Positions 27,699-36,486 of a stretch of DNA of 64,000 nucleotides are shown here, in pieces. Each line of letters starts with the position of its first letter. Within the stretch, counting starts at the first letter, position 1. The stretch comes from Antiquaquibacter metalliresistens (GTDB lineage Bacteria > Actinomycetota > Actinomycetes > Actinomycetales > Microbacteriaceae), in NCBI RefSeq assembly GCF_029211225.1, contig NZ_JARGEM010000002.1, forward strand, positions 62,001 to 126,000, read 5' to 3'. The position numbers and the translations under genes are program-made. The notes under the pieces are model-generated. The model saw only the letters and a list, made by a program, of their open reading frames with translations. It did not search any database and was not told where the DNA came from.

Positions 27699-28604
27699 TC
27701 AGCCGTGCACGCGCCCGACGGTCTCGAGCAGTTGCGCGACATCGCGTGTGGGCGGGGCGCCGAACTGGCGGCGATACTCGCGACTGAACTGGGACGCGCT
27801 CTCGTAGCCGACGGCGAACGCGGTCGATGCGACATCGCTCGGGTTCGCCAGCAGCCGCAGGCGCGCCTCCTGCAGCCGGATGTTCTTCTGGTACTGGATC
27901 GGACTCATCGCGGTCACGGCCTGAAAGGCGCGATGGAAGGCCGACGGGCTCATCCGTGCGAGCTGCGCGAGCTCGTCGACCCGCATGGGTTCGGCGTACC
28001 GCTCGCGCATCCAGTGCACCACGTGCCGCACCCGGCTGAGGCTGCTGTCGGCCAGTCCCAGTTGCCGCACGGTGGCCCCCTGCTCGCCGGACATGATCAG
28101 CCAGAGGATCTCGCGCTCGATGAGCGGGGCGAGCACCGGGATGTCGCGCGGGTGATCCAGCAGGCGCAGCATCCGAACCGTCGCATCGAGCAAGCGAGCG
28201 GATGTCTGCCCCACCGCGATCGCCGGCGGCGACGCGTCGCCGCGGGTCGGGCGCGTGAACTCGGCGGCGGCCGGGTTCAGCATGAGCTCGGCGACGACCT
28301 CGGGCCGCAGCTCGAGACCGAAGCCGAGCGCGGGTTGCTCGGGCGAGGCATCCAGGAACTGGCCCGTCACCGGGAGATCGACCGAGGCGACCAGGTACTG
28401 GCCGGGCCCGTAGTCGTGCACTGTGCCGCCGACCGAGAGTCGCTTCGTGCCCTGCGCGATGACGGCGAGCACCGTTCCGGTGGTGGACTCCTGCTGGGGT
28501 CCGACCCGATCCGCGCGGGCGAGCATGACGCCAGGGATCGGGGTGCGGATGACTCCCGCCCCCGCGTGACGCTCGATGAGGGTGCCGAGCTCGCTGCTGT
28601 CCAT
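27699..28604 (-). CDS. AraC-family transcriptional regulator
   Basis: 301 residues from ATG 28604. An N-terminal AraC_N-type cupin-like effector domain (residues ~10-165, GTKRLSVGGTVHDYGPGQYLVASVDLPV is typical) precedes a two-part AraC helix-turn-helix (about residues 195-290: MRVDELAQLARMSPSAFHRAFQAVTAMSPIQYQKNIRLQEAR). Regulators of this subgroup usually sit divergent from a short-chain dehydrogenase gene and activate it in response to small molecules. Here it diverges from three SDR genes across 123 bp, so that operon is the probable target. Confidence 0.9.
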   Translation of the reverse strand: MDSSELGTLIERHAGAGVIRTPIPGVMLARADRVGPQQESTTGTVLAVIAQGTKRLSVGGTVHDYGPGQYLVASVDLPVTGQFLDASPEQPALGFGLELRPEVVAELMLNPAAAEFTRPTRGDASPPAIAVGQTSARLLDATVRMLRLLDHPRDIPVLAPLIEREILWLIMSGEQGATVRQLGLADSSLSRVRHVVHWMRERYAEPMRVDELAQLARMSPSAFHRAFQAVTAMSPIQYQKNIRLQEARLRLLANPSDVASTAFAVGYESASQFSREYRRQFGAPPTRDVAQLLETVGRVHG

Positions 28605-28727
28605 GCGCCGATTCAAGCAGTCGGCACCGCGCCGCGCTACCGGATCCTGCCGAATCGAGCAGGATCGGGCAAGAGACGCGGCGGATTCCCCTACCCCCAT
28701 GCGGGCGCATCCGGCTTGTCTTGAATC

Positions 28728-29510
28728 ATGAACACTCAGCAGACCCACCAGCATCCCGTCGCCGTCGTCACGGGGGCGAGCGCCGGCATCGGCCGCAGCG
28801 CCGCCATCGAGATCGCCCGGCGCGGAACGGGCGTCGTCGCCACCTACCGATCGCGTCCCGAGGAGGCGGAGGAGACCGTGGCCTTGGTCCGCGAGGGCGG
28901 CGGACGGGCGCGCGCGCTGCGCCTCGATGTCGGACTGAGCTCGACCTTCCCCGACTTCCGGGCCGAACTGGCCGACGTGCTCGAAGCCGAATGGGGCACC
29001 GACCACATCACCGCCCTCGTCAACAACGCGGGATTCGGCGGCGGTCGCGCGTTCGAGGAGATGACCGAGGAGGACTTCGATCGGTACTTCCGGGTGCTGC
29101 TGCACGGACCGTACTTTCTGGCGCAGAGCCTGCTGCCGATGATCGCCGACGGCGGCTCCGTGGTGAGCGTGTCGAGCAGCTCGGTGCGCTCCGGCGAGAC
29201 GGAAGCCGGATACTCGGGCTACGCCGGCATGAAGGCCGGGCTCATCGTGGCGAGCCGGTATCTCGCCAAGGAGCTGAGCCCACGCGGCATCCGGGTGAAC
29301 ACCATCGCACCGGGGCCGACGCGCACCCGGATCAGCGACGACGCGTTCGAGAAGTACCCCGAGATCATCGACGGCATCGCCGCGAAGACGGCGCTCGGCC
29401 GCATCGGCGAGCCCGACGACATCGGCAAGGTGATCGCGTTCCTCACCTCCGACGATGCCGCCTGGATCACCGGGCAGGACATCCAGGTCGCCGGCGGGTA
29501 CGCGCTGTGA
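28728..29510 (+). CDS. Short-chain dehydrogenase/reductase (FabG-like), first of three
   Basis: 260 residues. The nucleotide-binding motif TGASAGIG (residues ~16-23), NNAG, and the catalytic Ser/Tyr/Lys with YAGMK are intact; PGPTRTRI and WITGQDIQVAGGYAL complete the classical SDR pattern close to 3-oxoacyl-ACP reductases. An Arg in YRSRPEE at the end of beta-2 favours NADPH. Substrate unknown. It is the lead gene of a tightly coupled operon with two more SDRs and nhaA, divergent from the AraC regulator. Confidence 0.9.
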   Translation: MNTQQTHQHPVAVVTGASAGIGRSAAIEIARRGTGVVATYRSRPEEAEETVALVREGGGRARALRLDVGLSSTFPDFRAELADVLEAEWGTDHITALVNNAGFGGGRAFEEMTEEDFDRYFRVLLHGPYFLAQSLLPMIADGGSVVSVSSSSVRSGETEAGYSGYAGMKAGLIVASRYLAKELSPRGIRVNTIAPGPTRTRISDDAFEKYPEIIDGIAAKTALGRIGEPDDIGKVIAFLTSDDAAWITGQDIQVAGGYAL

Positions 29511-30340
29511 GCGCCGCGGCCGCGGGGTTCGGCACCGTCGTGCTCACCGGTGCGACGAGCGGCATCGGCGAGGCGACCGCGCGTCGACTCGCCGACCGCA
29601 CGCGCACGCTGATCCTGCACGGGCCAGAACAGTCCGACGCCGTCGAGCCCCTGCTGCGCGAGCTGCGCAGCGCAGGCACGGCGGCGGTGCACTACGTGTC
29701 CGCCGACTTCGCCCGGCTGAACGAGGTCGCGGCGGCGGCACGAGCGATCCGCACGCACGCCCCGCACGGCATCGACCTGCTCATCAACGACGCTGGCGTT
29801 CCCGGGGCGCCGCGACGCATCCTCACCGCCGACGGGTTCGAACGCACCCTGCAGGTGAACGCGCTCGCCCCCGCCCTGCTCACCCGTCTGTTGGTGCCGT
29901 CCCTGGCGACGCCGGCGAGGATCGTGAACGTCGCGTCATCCGCGCACCGTGTGGAGCGCTTCCACTTCGTCGATGTCGATCTCGATCACGGCTACACCCC
30001 CGTCGCGGCCTACGCGCGGGCGAAGCTCGCCATGCTCACGTGGTCCACCCTGCTGGCGGAGGAGGAGGCCGGGATGCCCACCACGGTGGTCGCGCTCTGC
30101 CCGGGCCTCAACGACACCCCGCTGAGCGCGGCGATGATGGGACGCATCGGCGGCCCGCCGACGAACGGCGCCGCCCGCGTGCTGCACGCCGCGGTCGCCG
30201 ACGTACCCTCCGGCGCGTACCTCGAAGAGGATGCCGTGGTCGCCCCGAGCCCCGAGGTCACCGACCCCGAGAACCGGCGGCGTCTGACCGAGCTCTTCCG
30301 GCATCGGCTGAGCCCCGTCGCGATCGGCGCCGGGGCATGA
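29507..30340 (+). CDS. Short-chain dehydrogenase/reductase, second of three
   Basis: 277 residues from GTG 29507, overlapping the preceding stop (GTGA). TGATSGIG, the NNAG position reading NDAG, and YARAK give an intact nucleotide site and catalytic pair. It resembles the retinol-dehydrogenase/WW-oxidoreductase-like SDR subgroup (GFERTLQVNALAPALLTRLLVPSL). It is probably NADP-dependent with an unidentified carbonyl substrate. Coupled translation with both neighbours suggests a shared pathway or stress response. Confidence 0.88.
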   Translation: MSAAAAGFGTVVLTGATSGIGEATARRLADRTRTLILHGPEQSDAVEPLLRELRSAGTAAVHYVSADFARLNEVAAAARAIRTHAPHGIDLLINDAGVPGAPRRILTADGFERTLQVNALAPALLTRLLVPSLATPARIVNVASSAHRVERFHFVDVDLDHGYTPVAAYARAKLAMLTWSTLLAEEEAGMPTTVVALCPGLNDTPLSAAMMGRIGGPPTNGAARVLHAAVADVPSGAYLEEDAVVAPSPEVTDPENRRRLTELFRHRLSPVAIGAGA

Positions 30341-31062
30341 GCGCCTCGGGTGCGCTGCACGGCCGCGTCGCGGTCGTCGTGGGTGCGACCGGGTGGATGG
30401 GCCGCGCGATCTGCCGCGAGTTCGTCGAGTCCGGTGCGAGTCTCGTGATGGTCGCTCGTGACGAGCAGCGCCTCGACGATCTGGAACGCGAGCTCGCGGC
30501 CGGAGATCGGGTGCTCGCGGTAGCGGCCGACGTCACCTCCCAGCTCGCCATCGACGACGTGCGAGTCGCCGCCATCGCCAGATTCGGGCACATCGACCTG
30601 GTCGCGGTGCTCTCGGGGGTGATCACCGGGTCCGCGTTCGACGACGGCATCCCCGCCGACTGGGCGCAGATGATCGACGTCAACCTGCGGGGCTTGCTGC
30701 ACGCATCCCAGACCTTCGCCGACCCGCTGTTGCAGTCGGCTCGGCGCGGGCTGCCCGCCGACCTGTTCCTGCTCGGGTCGGTCAGCAAAGAGACCCACAC
30801 GCCGCGATTCGCCGTGTTCAATGCGATCTCCTCGGCGATCAAACAGCTCTCCCAGACATTGCGCTACGAGTACGGGCCGCAGGGCCTTCGCGTGCACCTG
30901 CTGCAACCCGGCTTTCCCCAGCCGGCCGAGGATCCCCGTGGCGGCCGGTCGGATTCGCCACTGCAACCGGAGGCGATCGCCGCCGTCGTGGGCCTCGCCG
31001 CCGCCCTGCCGCGCAGCGCGAACCTCGCTGAGTTGCTCATCATCCCCACCGTCACGGAGTGA
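30337..31062 (+). CDS. SDR-like protein lacking the catalytic Tyr-Lys pair
   Basis: 241 residues from ATG 30337 (ATGA overlap). The nucleotide-binding loop is present as VGATGWMG and the fold pattern continues to the end, but the YxxxK active-site segment reads FNAIS, so both the tyrosine and the lysine are replaced. Catalysis by the usual mechanism is unlikely. It may be a structural partner of the adjacent SDRs or use a different chemistry. It overlaps the nhaA reading frame (GTGA) at its stop. Confidence 0.82.
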   Translation: MSASGALHGRVAVVVGATGWMGRAICREFVESGASLVMVARDEQRLDDLERELAAGDRVLAVAADVTSQLAIDDVRVAAIARFGHIDLVAVLSGVITGSAFDDGIPADWAQMIDVNLRGLLHASQTFADPLLQSARRGLPADLFLLGSVSKETHTPRFAVFNAISSAIKQLSQTLRYEYGPQGLRVHLLQPGFPQPAEDPRGGRSDSPLQPEAIAAVVGLAAALPRSANLAELLIIPTVTE

Positions 31063-31064
31063 CC

Positions 31065-32927
31065 ATGCCCTCGTTGACTCGCGCGCTCGACCGAGTGCGC
31101 CGCACCCCCGAGGCACTGCGCGGCGCCGTCGTGCTCATCGCGGGCACGATCGCCGCACTGGTCTGGGCGAACCTCCCCGGCGAGAGCTATACCGCCTTCT
31201 GGCACCTGCCGCTCGGGTTCGGACTCGGTGACCTGCGGTTCGAACTCGATCTGCGCCACTGGGTCAACGATGCACTGATGGCGCTGTTCTTCGCGCACGT
31301 CACGCTGGAGGTGCGCCGCGAGCTCGAGCTCGGCGAACTGCGCGACTGGCGACGGGCGAGCGCACCGCTGATCGCCGCGGCGGCCGGACTCATCATCCCG
31401 GCCCTGATCTTCGTCGCGATCACCTGGGGCACTGACGTGGTCGGCGGATGGGGCATCGTCGTCTCCACGGACACCGCGTTCGTGCTCGGCATGCTGGCCC
31501 TGGTCGGTCGCGCGATGCCACCGCAGTTGCGGGTCTTCCTCGTGACACTGGCGGTCGCCGATGACGTGGGCGCCCTCGGGGTCATCGCCTTCGCCTACGC
31601 CGATGACTTCGATCCCCTGCCCCTGCTGATCGCTGGCGCGGGGCTCGCCGCGATCGTGGGGATGCGCGTGCTCGGCGTGTGGCGCGGCACGCTCTATCTG
31701 GCGCCGTCCGTCGTCGTCTGGGTCGGCTTCCTGCTCTCCGGGGTGCACGCGACCCTCGCCGGGGTGGCGATCGCCCTGCTGCTGCCGATCTTCCGCACGC
31801 GACGCACCGACCTGGATCGCGCCCAGGAGCACGTGCGCGCGTTCCAGATGTCGCCGAGCGCCGACTACGCCCGCAGCGCCGAGGACTCGCTGGCGCGCGC
31901 GGTGTCGGTCAACGAACGCGCCTACCGCACGCTCAGCCCCTACATCACCTGGCTGATCCTGCCGATCTTCGCGCTGGCCAACGCGGGCGTGCGTGTGACC
32001 GGCGACTCGCTCGCGGATGCGTTCTCGTCGCGTCTGACCTGGGGCATCATCGCAGGGCTCGTGATCGGCAAGATCGTCGCCATCACGGCATCGACATGGA
32101 TCGTCGCGCGGGTTCGGCCGGGCGCCATCAGCCCGGCGGTGCGCATGTCGCACGTTCTCGGGCTCAGCATGCTCGCCGGCATGGGATTCACCATCTCGCT
32201 CTTCGTGGCCGAGCTCGCGTTCGACGATCCGCTCGACATCGGTCGGGCCCAGATCGGGGTCATCAGCGCGTCCGCGATCGCGGCTCTGCTCGGCGCGATC
32301 GCGTTCGCGGTGCTGAGCGCACGGGAACGGCGGAACGCGCCGGACCGACGGCGGCTCGTGCGCCCGCTGGACGCCGGTCGCGATCCCGTGATCGGGGATG
32401 CCGACCGGGCATTCGTCACCGTGGTCGAGTACGGCGACTTCTCCTCCCCGTTCGCCCCGAGCGCCGCCGAGATGGGCAGCGAGATGGCTGGTCGGTTCGG
32501 GCACGATGTCGTCTACACCTTCCGGCATCTGCCGCTCGAGACGCCGCTCGGTCGCACGGTGGCGGCGGCCACCGAGGCGGCAGCAGCACAGGGCCGATTC
32601 TGGGAGATGCGCGACCAGCTGCTGCTGGATGCGCCCATCGAGACCGAGCGTCAGATCCGTCGCGCCGCGGCGGCGGCCGGACTCAACCTGCGACGCTTCG
32701 AGCACGACCTCGCGAACGGCGTGGGACTCCAGCGGGTGGATGACGACGTGATCGACGCCGAGTCGATGCACCTCGATCGGGCACCGACGTTCTTCATCGA
32801 CGGCATGCGCTACGACGGACCGATCGATGCGGCATCCGTGAACGCGGCCGTGGGCGTCGTGCGCGACGCCAGGTCGGCGGGTCTGGGCGAACGACCGAGT
32901 GTCGCGTCGCGGGACTTCCAGCCCTAG
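31065..32927 (+). CDS. nhaA: Na+/H+ antiporter NhaA fused to a thioredoxin/DsbA-like domain
   Basis: 620 residues from ATG 31065 (GGAG five bases upstream); a GTG at 31059 overlapping the SDR stop is the alternative. Residues ~1-425 are NhaA, with the ion-binding aspartates in VSTDTAFVLG and LAVADDVGALG. Residues ~440-600 are a DsbA-like domain (TVVEYGDFSSPFAPS ... PTFFIDGMRYDG). The CxxC redox motif expected after GDF is absent (SSPFA), so the domain cannot do thiol exchange. NhaA exports Na+ or Li+ in exchange for protons. NhaA-thioredoxin fusions are known in actinobacteria. It is the fourth gene of the SDR operon. Confidence 0.93.
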   Translation: MPSLTRALDRVRRTPEALRGAVVLIAGTIAALVWANLPGESYTAFWHLPLGFGLGDLRFELDLRHWVNDALMALFFAHVTLEVRRELELGELRDWRRASAPLIAAAAGLIIPALIFVAITWGTDVVGGWGIVVSTDTAFVLGMLALVGRAMPPQLRVFLVTLAVADDVGALGVIAFAYADDFDPLPLLIAGAGLAAIVGMRVLGVWRGTLYLAPSVVVWVGFLLSGVHATLAGVAIALLLPIFRTRRTDLDRAQEHVRAFQMSPSADYARSAEDSLARAVSVNERAYRTLSPYITWLILPIFALANAGVRVTGDSLADAFSSRLTWGIIAGLVIGKIVAITASTWIVARVRPGAISPAVRMSHVLGLSMLAGMGFTISLFVAELAFDDPLDIGRAQIGVISASAIAALLGAIAFAVLSARERRNAPDRRRLVRPLDAGRDPVIGDADRAFVTVVEYGDFSSPFAPSAAEMGSEMAGRFGHDVVYTFRHLPLETPLGRTVAAATEAAAAQGRFWEMRDQLLLDAPIETERQIRRAAAAAGLNLRRFEHDLANGVGLQRVDDDVIDAESMHLDRAPTFFIDGMRYDGPIDAASVNAAVGVVRDARSAGLGERPSVASRDFQP

Positions 32928-32959
32928 CCGCCGGTCGCCGACGCGCGTAGCGTCGCAGC

Positions 32960-33316
32960 ATGACGACCCTCATCGAGAAACTGGCCCAGTCCGTGCCCTC
33001 CTGGGGCGCGAAGCTGGCATACGGCGACAAGAGCAGCGTGAACGGGCAGGATGTCATCCCGGTCGCGTTCGTGATCTTCGGTTTCGGCGGCGGCGAAGGC
33101 TCCGGCGAGATGCCGGAGGGGCAGAACGGCCCGGCGGGCAAGGGCGAAGGCAGCGGAGGCGGCGGTGGCGGCTATGCGCTGCCGATCGGCGCCTACGTCG
33201 GCACCTCCGAGGGGCTGAGGTTCCAGCCCAACCCGGTGGCGCTCGCCGTCGTCGCGGTGCCGCTCGTGTCGGCGATCGGCTGGGCGTTGTCGCGCATCAT
33301 CCGCGCCAGCCACTGA
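32960..33316 (+). CDS. GerW/YtfJ-family protein
   Basis: 118 residues. The pattern IPVAFVIFGFGGG, a long Gly/Glu/Ser-rich loop and GGGGGGYALPIGAYV is the GerW (sporulation protein YtfJ) family signature; a C-terminal hydrophobic helix (about residues 93-113) may anchor it. The family is widespread in non-sporulating actinobacteria, where its role is unknown. It follows nhaA by 32 bp and may be the last gene of that operon. Confidence 0.85.
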   Translation: MTTLIEKLAQSVPSWGAKLAYGDKSSVNGQDVIPVAFVIFGFGGGEGSGEMPEGQNGPAGKGEGSGGGGGGYALPIGAYVGTSEGLRFQPNPVALAVVAVPLVSAIGWALSRIIRASH

Positions 33317-33326
33317 GCCGCCACTT

Positions 33327-33340
33327 AACGATGTATCGTT
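33327..33340. promoter_or_regulatory. Palindromic operator upstream of PadR gene
   Basis: A perfect palindrome AACGAT-GT-ATCGTT lies 54 bp upstream of the PadR start, followed by a partial repeat (TATCG at 33345). PadR regulators commonly repress their own operon from AT-rich palindromes of this kind, so autoregulation is inferred. Confidence 0.6.
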
Positions 33341-33393
33341 GACTATCGCTGACAGTCGCCAGCGAGAGTCACATCGTCCGAGGAGGACACGCC

Positions 33394-33918
33394 ATGCGCA
33401 CCTCATCATCCGCCGGCTTCGACCTGTGGGAGGCCGTCGACGGCCTCCGCGAAGCGTTCGCCCCCCGCGCCGCGGGCCGCATGGGACGCGGCGACATCCG
33501 CGCCGCCATCCTCGTCGCGCTCACCGAGAAGCCGATGCACGGCTACCAGATCATCCAGTCCATCGAGGCGAGCACGCACGGTAGCTGGAAGCCGAGCCCC
33601 GGCTCGATCTACCCCACGCTGCAGCTGCTCTCCGACGAGGGCCTCGTCACCGCCGAGCAGGTCGGCGAACGCAAGGTCTACTCGCTCACCGAGGCGGGCC
33701 GCGAGGCCGCAGCCGAGTTCGCGAGCGGACCCGAACCGTGGGAGCCGCGCCGCTCCTGGCGCGCCGAGCACAACACCGCCCTGCCGAAGGCCGGCGCGAA
33801 GCTCGCCCAGGCCGTTGCCCAGGTCGCGCACAGCGGCAGCCCCGAGCAGACCGAACGCGCCGTCGCCGTGATCGACGAGGCGCGCCGCAAGCTCTACGCC
33901 ATCCTCGCCGAGGACTGA
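33394..33918 (+). CDS. PadR-family transcriptional regulator
   Basis: 174 residues. A PadR winged helix occupies about residues 30-115 (DIRAAILVALTEKPMHGYQIIQSIEAST ... PSPGSIYPTLQLLSDEGLV ... RKVYSLTEAGREAA), followed by a helical dimerisation tail. A consensus-like GGAGGA ribosome-binding site precedes the ATG. It sits four bases upstream of the AarF kinase gene and probably controls it together with itself through the palindrome at 33327. Confidence 0.92.
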   Translation: MRTSSSAGFDLWEAVDGLREAFAPRAAGRMGRGDIRAAILVALTEKPMHGYQIIQSIEASTHGSWKPSPGSIYPTLQLLSDEGLVTAEQVGERKVYSLTEAGREAAAEFASGPEPWEPRRSWRAEHNTALPKAGAKLAQAVAQVAHSGSPEQTERAVAVIDEARRKLYAILAED

Positions 33919-33922
33919 GGGG

Positions 33923-35611
33923 ATGCCGCCCGCCCGCGGCGCACTCACCGCACCGCCCACGGGCCGCGTGTTCCAGGCGCGCTACCGACGCATCATGCGC
34001 TTCGCCGCCCGGGCGATGCTGCAGGCCTGGTGGTACGAGCTCGTGCTGCCGCGCATCGGCCTCGGCCGGCTCTCCGCGCACGGACGGGTGGCACGCCTGC
34101 GCAAACTCGCCCGCCGCTTCCATGACCTCGCCGTCGACCTCGGCGGGCTGATGATCAAGGTCGGGCAGTTCATGTCCTCGCGCCTCGACGTGCTGCCGCC
34201 CGAGATCACCAGCGAGCTCGAGGGGCTGCAAGACGAGGTGGCGGCGGAGAGCTTCGAGTCCATCCGCGCCCAGACCGAGACCGAGCTGGGGATGCCGCTG
34301 GAGGCCGCCTATGCGGCGTTCGAGCCGGTGGCGATCGCCGCGGCATCCCTCGGCCAGGCCCACCGCGCGCGGCTCTCCCCCGCGATCGCCGCGGACCTCG
34401 GGTTCGAGCACGTGGTGGTGAAGGTGCAGCGACCCGGCATCGAGTCGGTGGTCGCCGTGGACCTCGCCGCGCTGCGGCGGGTGGCCGGCTGGCTGTCGCG
34501 GGTGCGGCTCGTGTCGTCGCGCGTGGACGCGCCCGCCCTCGTCGAGGAGTTCGCCACCACGAGCCTCGAGGAGATCGACTACCTGCACGAGGCCGGCAAC
34601 GCGGAGCGGTTCGCCGACGACTTCGCGGGCGACGACACCGTCGCCGCCCCGGTGGTCGTGTGGGATCGCACCAGCCTGCGCGTGCTGACGCTCTCCGACG
34701 TCACCGCGATCAAGATCACCGACGTCGAGGCGCTCACCGCGGCGGGCATCGACCCGGCCGCGGTCGCGCAGGCGCTCGCGCGCGCCACCTTCCAGCAGAT
34801 CTTCGTCGCCGGGTTCTTCCACGCCGACCCGCACCCCGGCAACATCTTCGTCACCCCCACCGACGGGGGCTGGCGGCTCACCTACATCGACTTCGGCATG
34901 ATGGGCGAGATCACCGACAGCCTGCGCTCGGGGCTGCGCGACTTCATCCTCGCCGCCCTCGCCCGCGACGGGCGCGCCCTGATCCACTCGATGGAGCGGC
35001 TCGGCGTGCTGCTGAAGTCCGCCGACACCGAGGAACTCGAACGCGCGATGACCGCCCTCTTCGACCGCTTCGGCGGCATGGGCGTCGCCGAGCTGCAGCA
35101 GGTGGACCCGCGTGAGCTGCGCACGTTCGCCCTGCAGTTCGGCGAGACCGTCCGCTCGCTGCCGTTCCAGCTGCCGGAGAGCTTCCTGCTACTGATCCGC
35201 ACCATCTCGCTGATCTCGGGCGTCACGAGCGCCCTCGACCGCGACTTCAACATGTGGGATGCCGTCGACCCCTTCGCGCGCACCGTGCTCACCCCCACGA
35301 GCGGCACGCTGCGCGACCTCGGCCAGCGCGCCCTCGGCTACGCCGGCACGCTCGCCCGGCTTCCGGGCCGCCTCGACGAGCTCGCTGCCCGCATCGACCG
35401 CGGCCAGGTGGCCGTGCGCACCCCCGACCTCGAGCGCCGCATCCGCTCGCTCGAACGCACCGTCGGCCGCGCGGTCTCCGCGATCGTCTTCGCCGCCCTG
35501 CTCTTCGCCGGGGTGTTGCTGCGGCCCACGGATGAGGTGCTCGGCTGGGTGCTCATGGGTGCGTCCGCGGTGCCACTGCTGCACGTGGTCGTGACGTGGC
35601 GGGGGCGGTAG
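33923..35611 (+). CDS. AarF/ABC1/UbiB-family kinase-like protein
   Basis: 562 residues. The ABC1 hallmarks are present in order: the KxGQ motif in IKVGQFMSSR (about residue 80), the Ala-rich loop in AAASLGQAHRA, VVVKVQRPG with the VAIK-type lysine, the EID...E motif, HADPHPGNIF and the metal-binding IDFGMMG. Two membrane helices end the protein (about residues 512-555), anchoring it. ABC1 proteins are atypical kinase/ATPases linked to isoprenoid-quinone lipid metabolism; the actinobacterial role is not established. It is co-transcribed with PadR. Confidence 0.92.
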   Translation: MPPARGALTAPPTGRVFQARYRRIMRFAARAMLQAWWYELVLPRIGLGRLSAHGRVARLRKLARRFHDLAVDLGGLMIKVGQFMSSRLDVLPPEITSELEGLQDEVAAESFESIRAQTETELGMPLEAAYAAFEPVAIAAASLGQAHRARLSPAIAADLGFEHVVVKVQRPGIESVVAVDLAALRRVAGWLSRVRLVSSRVDAPALVEEFATTSLEEIDYLHEAGNAERFADDFAGDDTVAAPVVVWDRTSLRVLTLSDVTAIKITDVEALTAAGIDPAAVAQALARATFQQIFVAGFFHADPHPGNIFVTPTDGGWRLTYIDFGMMGEITDSLRSGLRDFILAALARDGRALIHSMERLGVLLKSADTEELERAMTALFDRFGGMGVAELQQVDPRELRTFALQFGETVRSLPFQLPESFLLLIRTISLISGVTSALDRDFNMWDAVDPFARTVLTPTSGTLRDLGQRALGYAGTLARLPGRLDELAARIDRGQVAVRTPDLERRIRSLERTVGRAVSAIVFAALLFAGVLLRPTDEVLGWVLMGASAVPLLHVVVTWRGR

Positions 35612-35617
35612 GGGCCT

Positions 35618-36412
35618 CTACGACCGGCGAACGCGGGCGGCGAGGAACTCCTCGATCTCCTCGCCGGCGTCGAGATCGGCGTGCGACGGCCCGACGAACC
35701 GCGGCGCGGTGACGCGGTTCGGGATGACGTGCCCGACGCCGAACTGCGTCACCAGTCGCACGGTCCCCCAGTCCACCCGCTCGATGTCACCGTCGGCCGT
35801 GACGCGAGGAGCGCCACCCGTCGCGTAGCGCTCGGCGGTCTCCCGCGCCGACAGCACGCTGCCGAGCGGGCGACCGAGCAGGCGAGTCGGGCCGCCCGCG
35901 TAGGGGACAACCGGGTCGGCGGTGCCGTGCAGCAACAACACGGGCACCCGATCCGGCGCGAGCTCGGACAGCGAGTAGTCGGCGTCGACGGGGAGCCCCG
36001 CCGCGATCACCACGGCACCGTCGAGCAAGCCGTGGGCCTCGCGGAGCAGCCGATGCACCAGCTGTCCGCCGTTGGAGTACCCGACGGCGATGGTCGGCCG
36101 ACCATGGCGGGCCACGACCGCGCGAACGAAGCCGACATCGTCCACGTTCCTCTTCTGTGCCGCCGAGACCGCCCGGCGGCGGCCGTCGTTCCAGGCGCGA
36201 CCGTGGCCGTTGAGGTAGACCAGCGGCGCGCCGAGTCGGTCGGCGAGGGCATCCAGCGTGCGACCGCTGAATGACCGCATGACGCGAGCGTTCTGCGTTC
36301 GGCCGTGCAACGCGACGATCAGCGGGGCACTCTCGCGCGGCGTGCGCGGCTCGACCAGGAGGTAGCTGCGTCGGCGGTCGCCGACCATGATCGTCTCTCT
36401 CGTGCTGCTCAT
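35618..36412 (-). CDS. Alpha/beta-hydrolase esterase (PHB-depolymerase/LpqC type)
   Basis: 264 residues from ATG 36412. PLIVALHGRTQNA gives the oxyanion region, GYSNGGQ the nucleophile serine, LLHGTADPVVPYAG the acid Asp, and GVGHVIP the histidine, in the order of the LpqC/feruloyl-esterase/PHB-depolymerase branch. No signal peptide is evident from this start. It is divergent from the TetR regulator with a palindromic operator between, so it is probably the regulated target gene. Substrate unknown. Confidence 0.85.
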   Translation of the reverse strand: MSSTRETIMVGDRRRSYLLVEPRTPRESAPLIVALHGRTQNARVMRSFSGRTLDALADRLGAPLVYLNGHGRAWNDGRRRAVSAAQKRNVDDVGFVRAVVARHGRPTIAVGYSNGGQLVHRLLREAHGLLDGAVVIAAGLPVDADYSLSELAPDRVPVLLLHGTADPVVPYAGGPTRLLGRPLGSVLSARETAERYATGGAPRVTADGDIERVDWGTVRLVTQFGVGHVIPNRVTAPRFVGPSHADLDAGEEIEEFLAARVRRS

Positions 36413-36432
36413 GTCGCCGACAGTACCATAAA

Positions 36433-36464
36433 CGGATAGTTCATCCGAATTGATGAACCATCCG
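36433..36464. promoter_or_regulatory. Palindromic TetR operator between esterase and regulator
   Basis: Two 13-bp arms (36433-36445 CGGATAGTTCATC and 36452-36464 GATGAACCATCCG) match as an inverted repeat at 12 of 13 positions around a 6-bp spacer. The site lies 21 bp from the esterase start and 23 bp from the TetR start, an ideal position to repress both. Confidence 0.75.
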
Positions 36465-36486
36465 CTTGAGCGCCTACCATGGAGCC

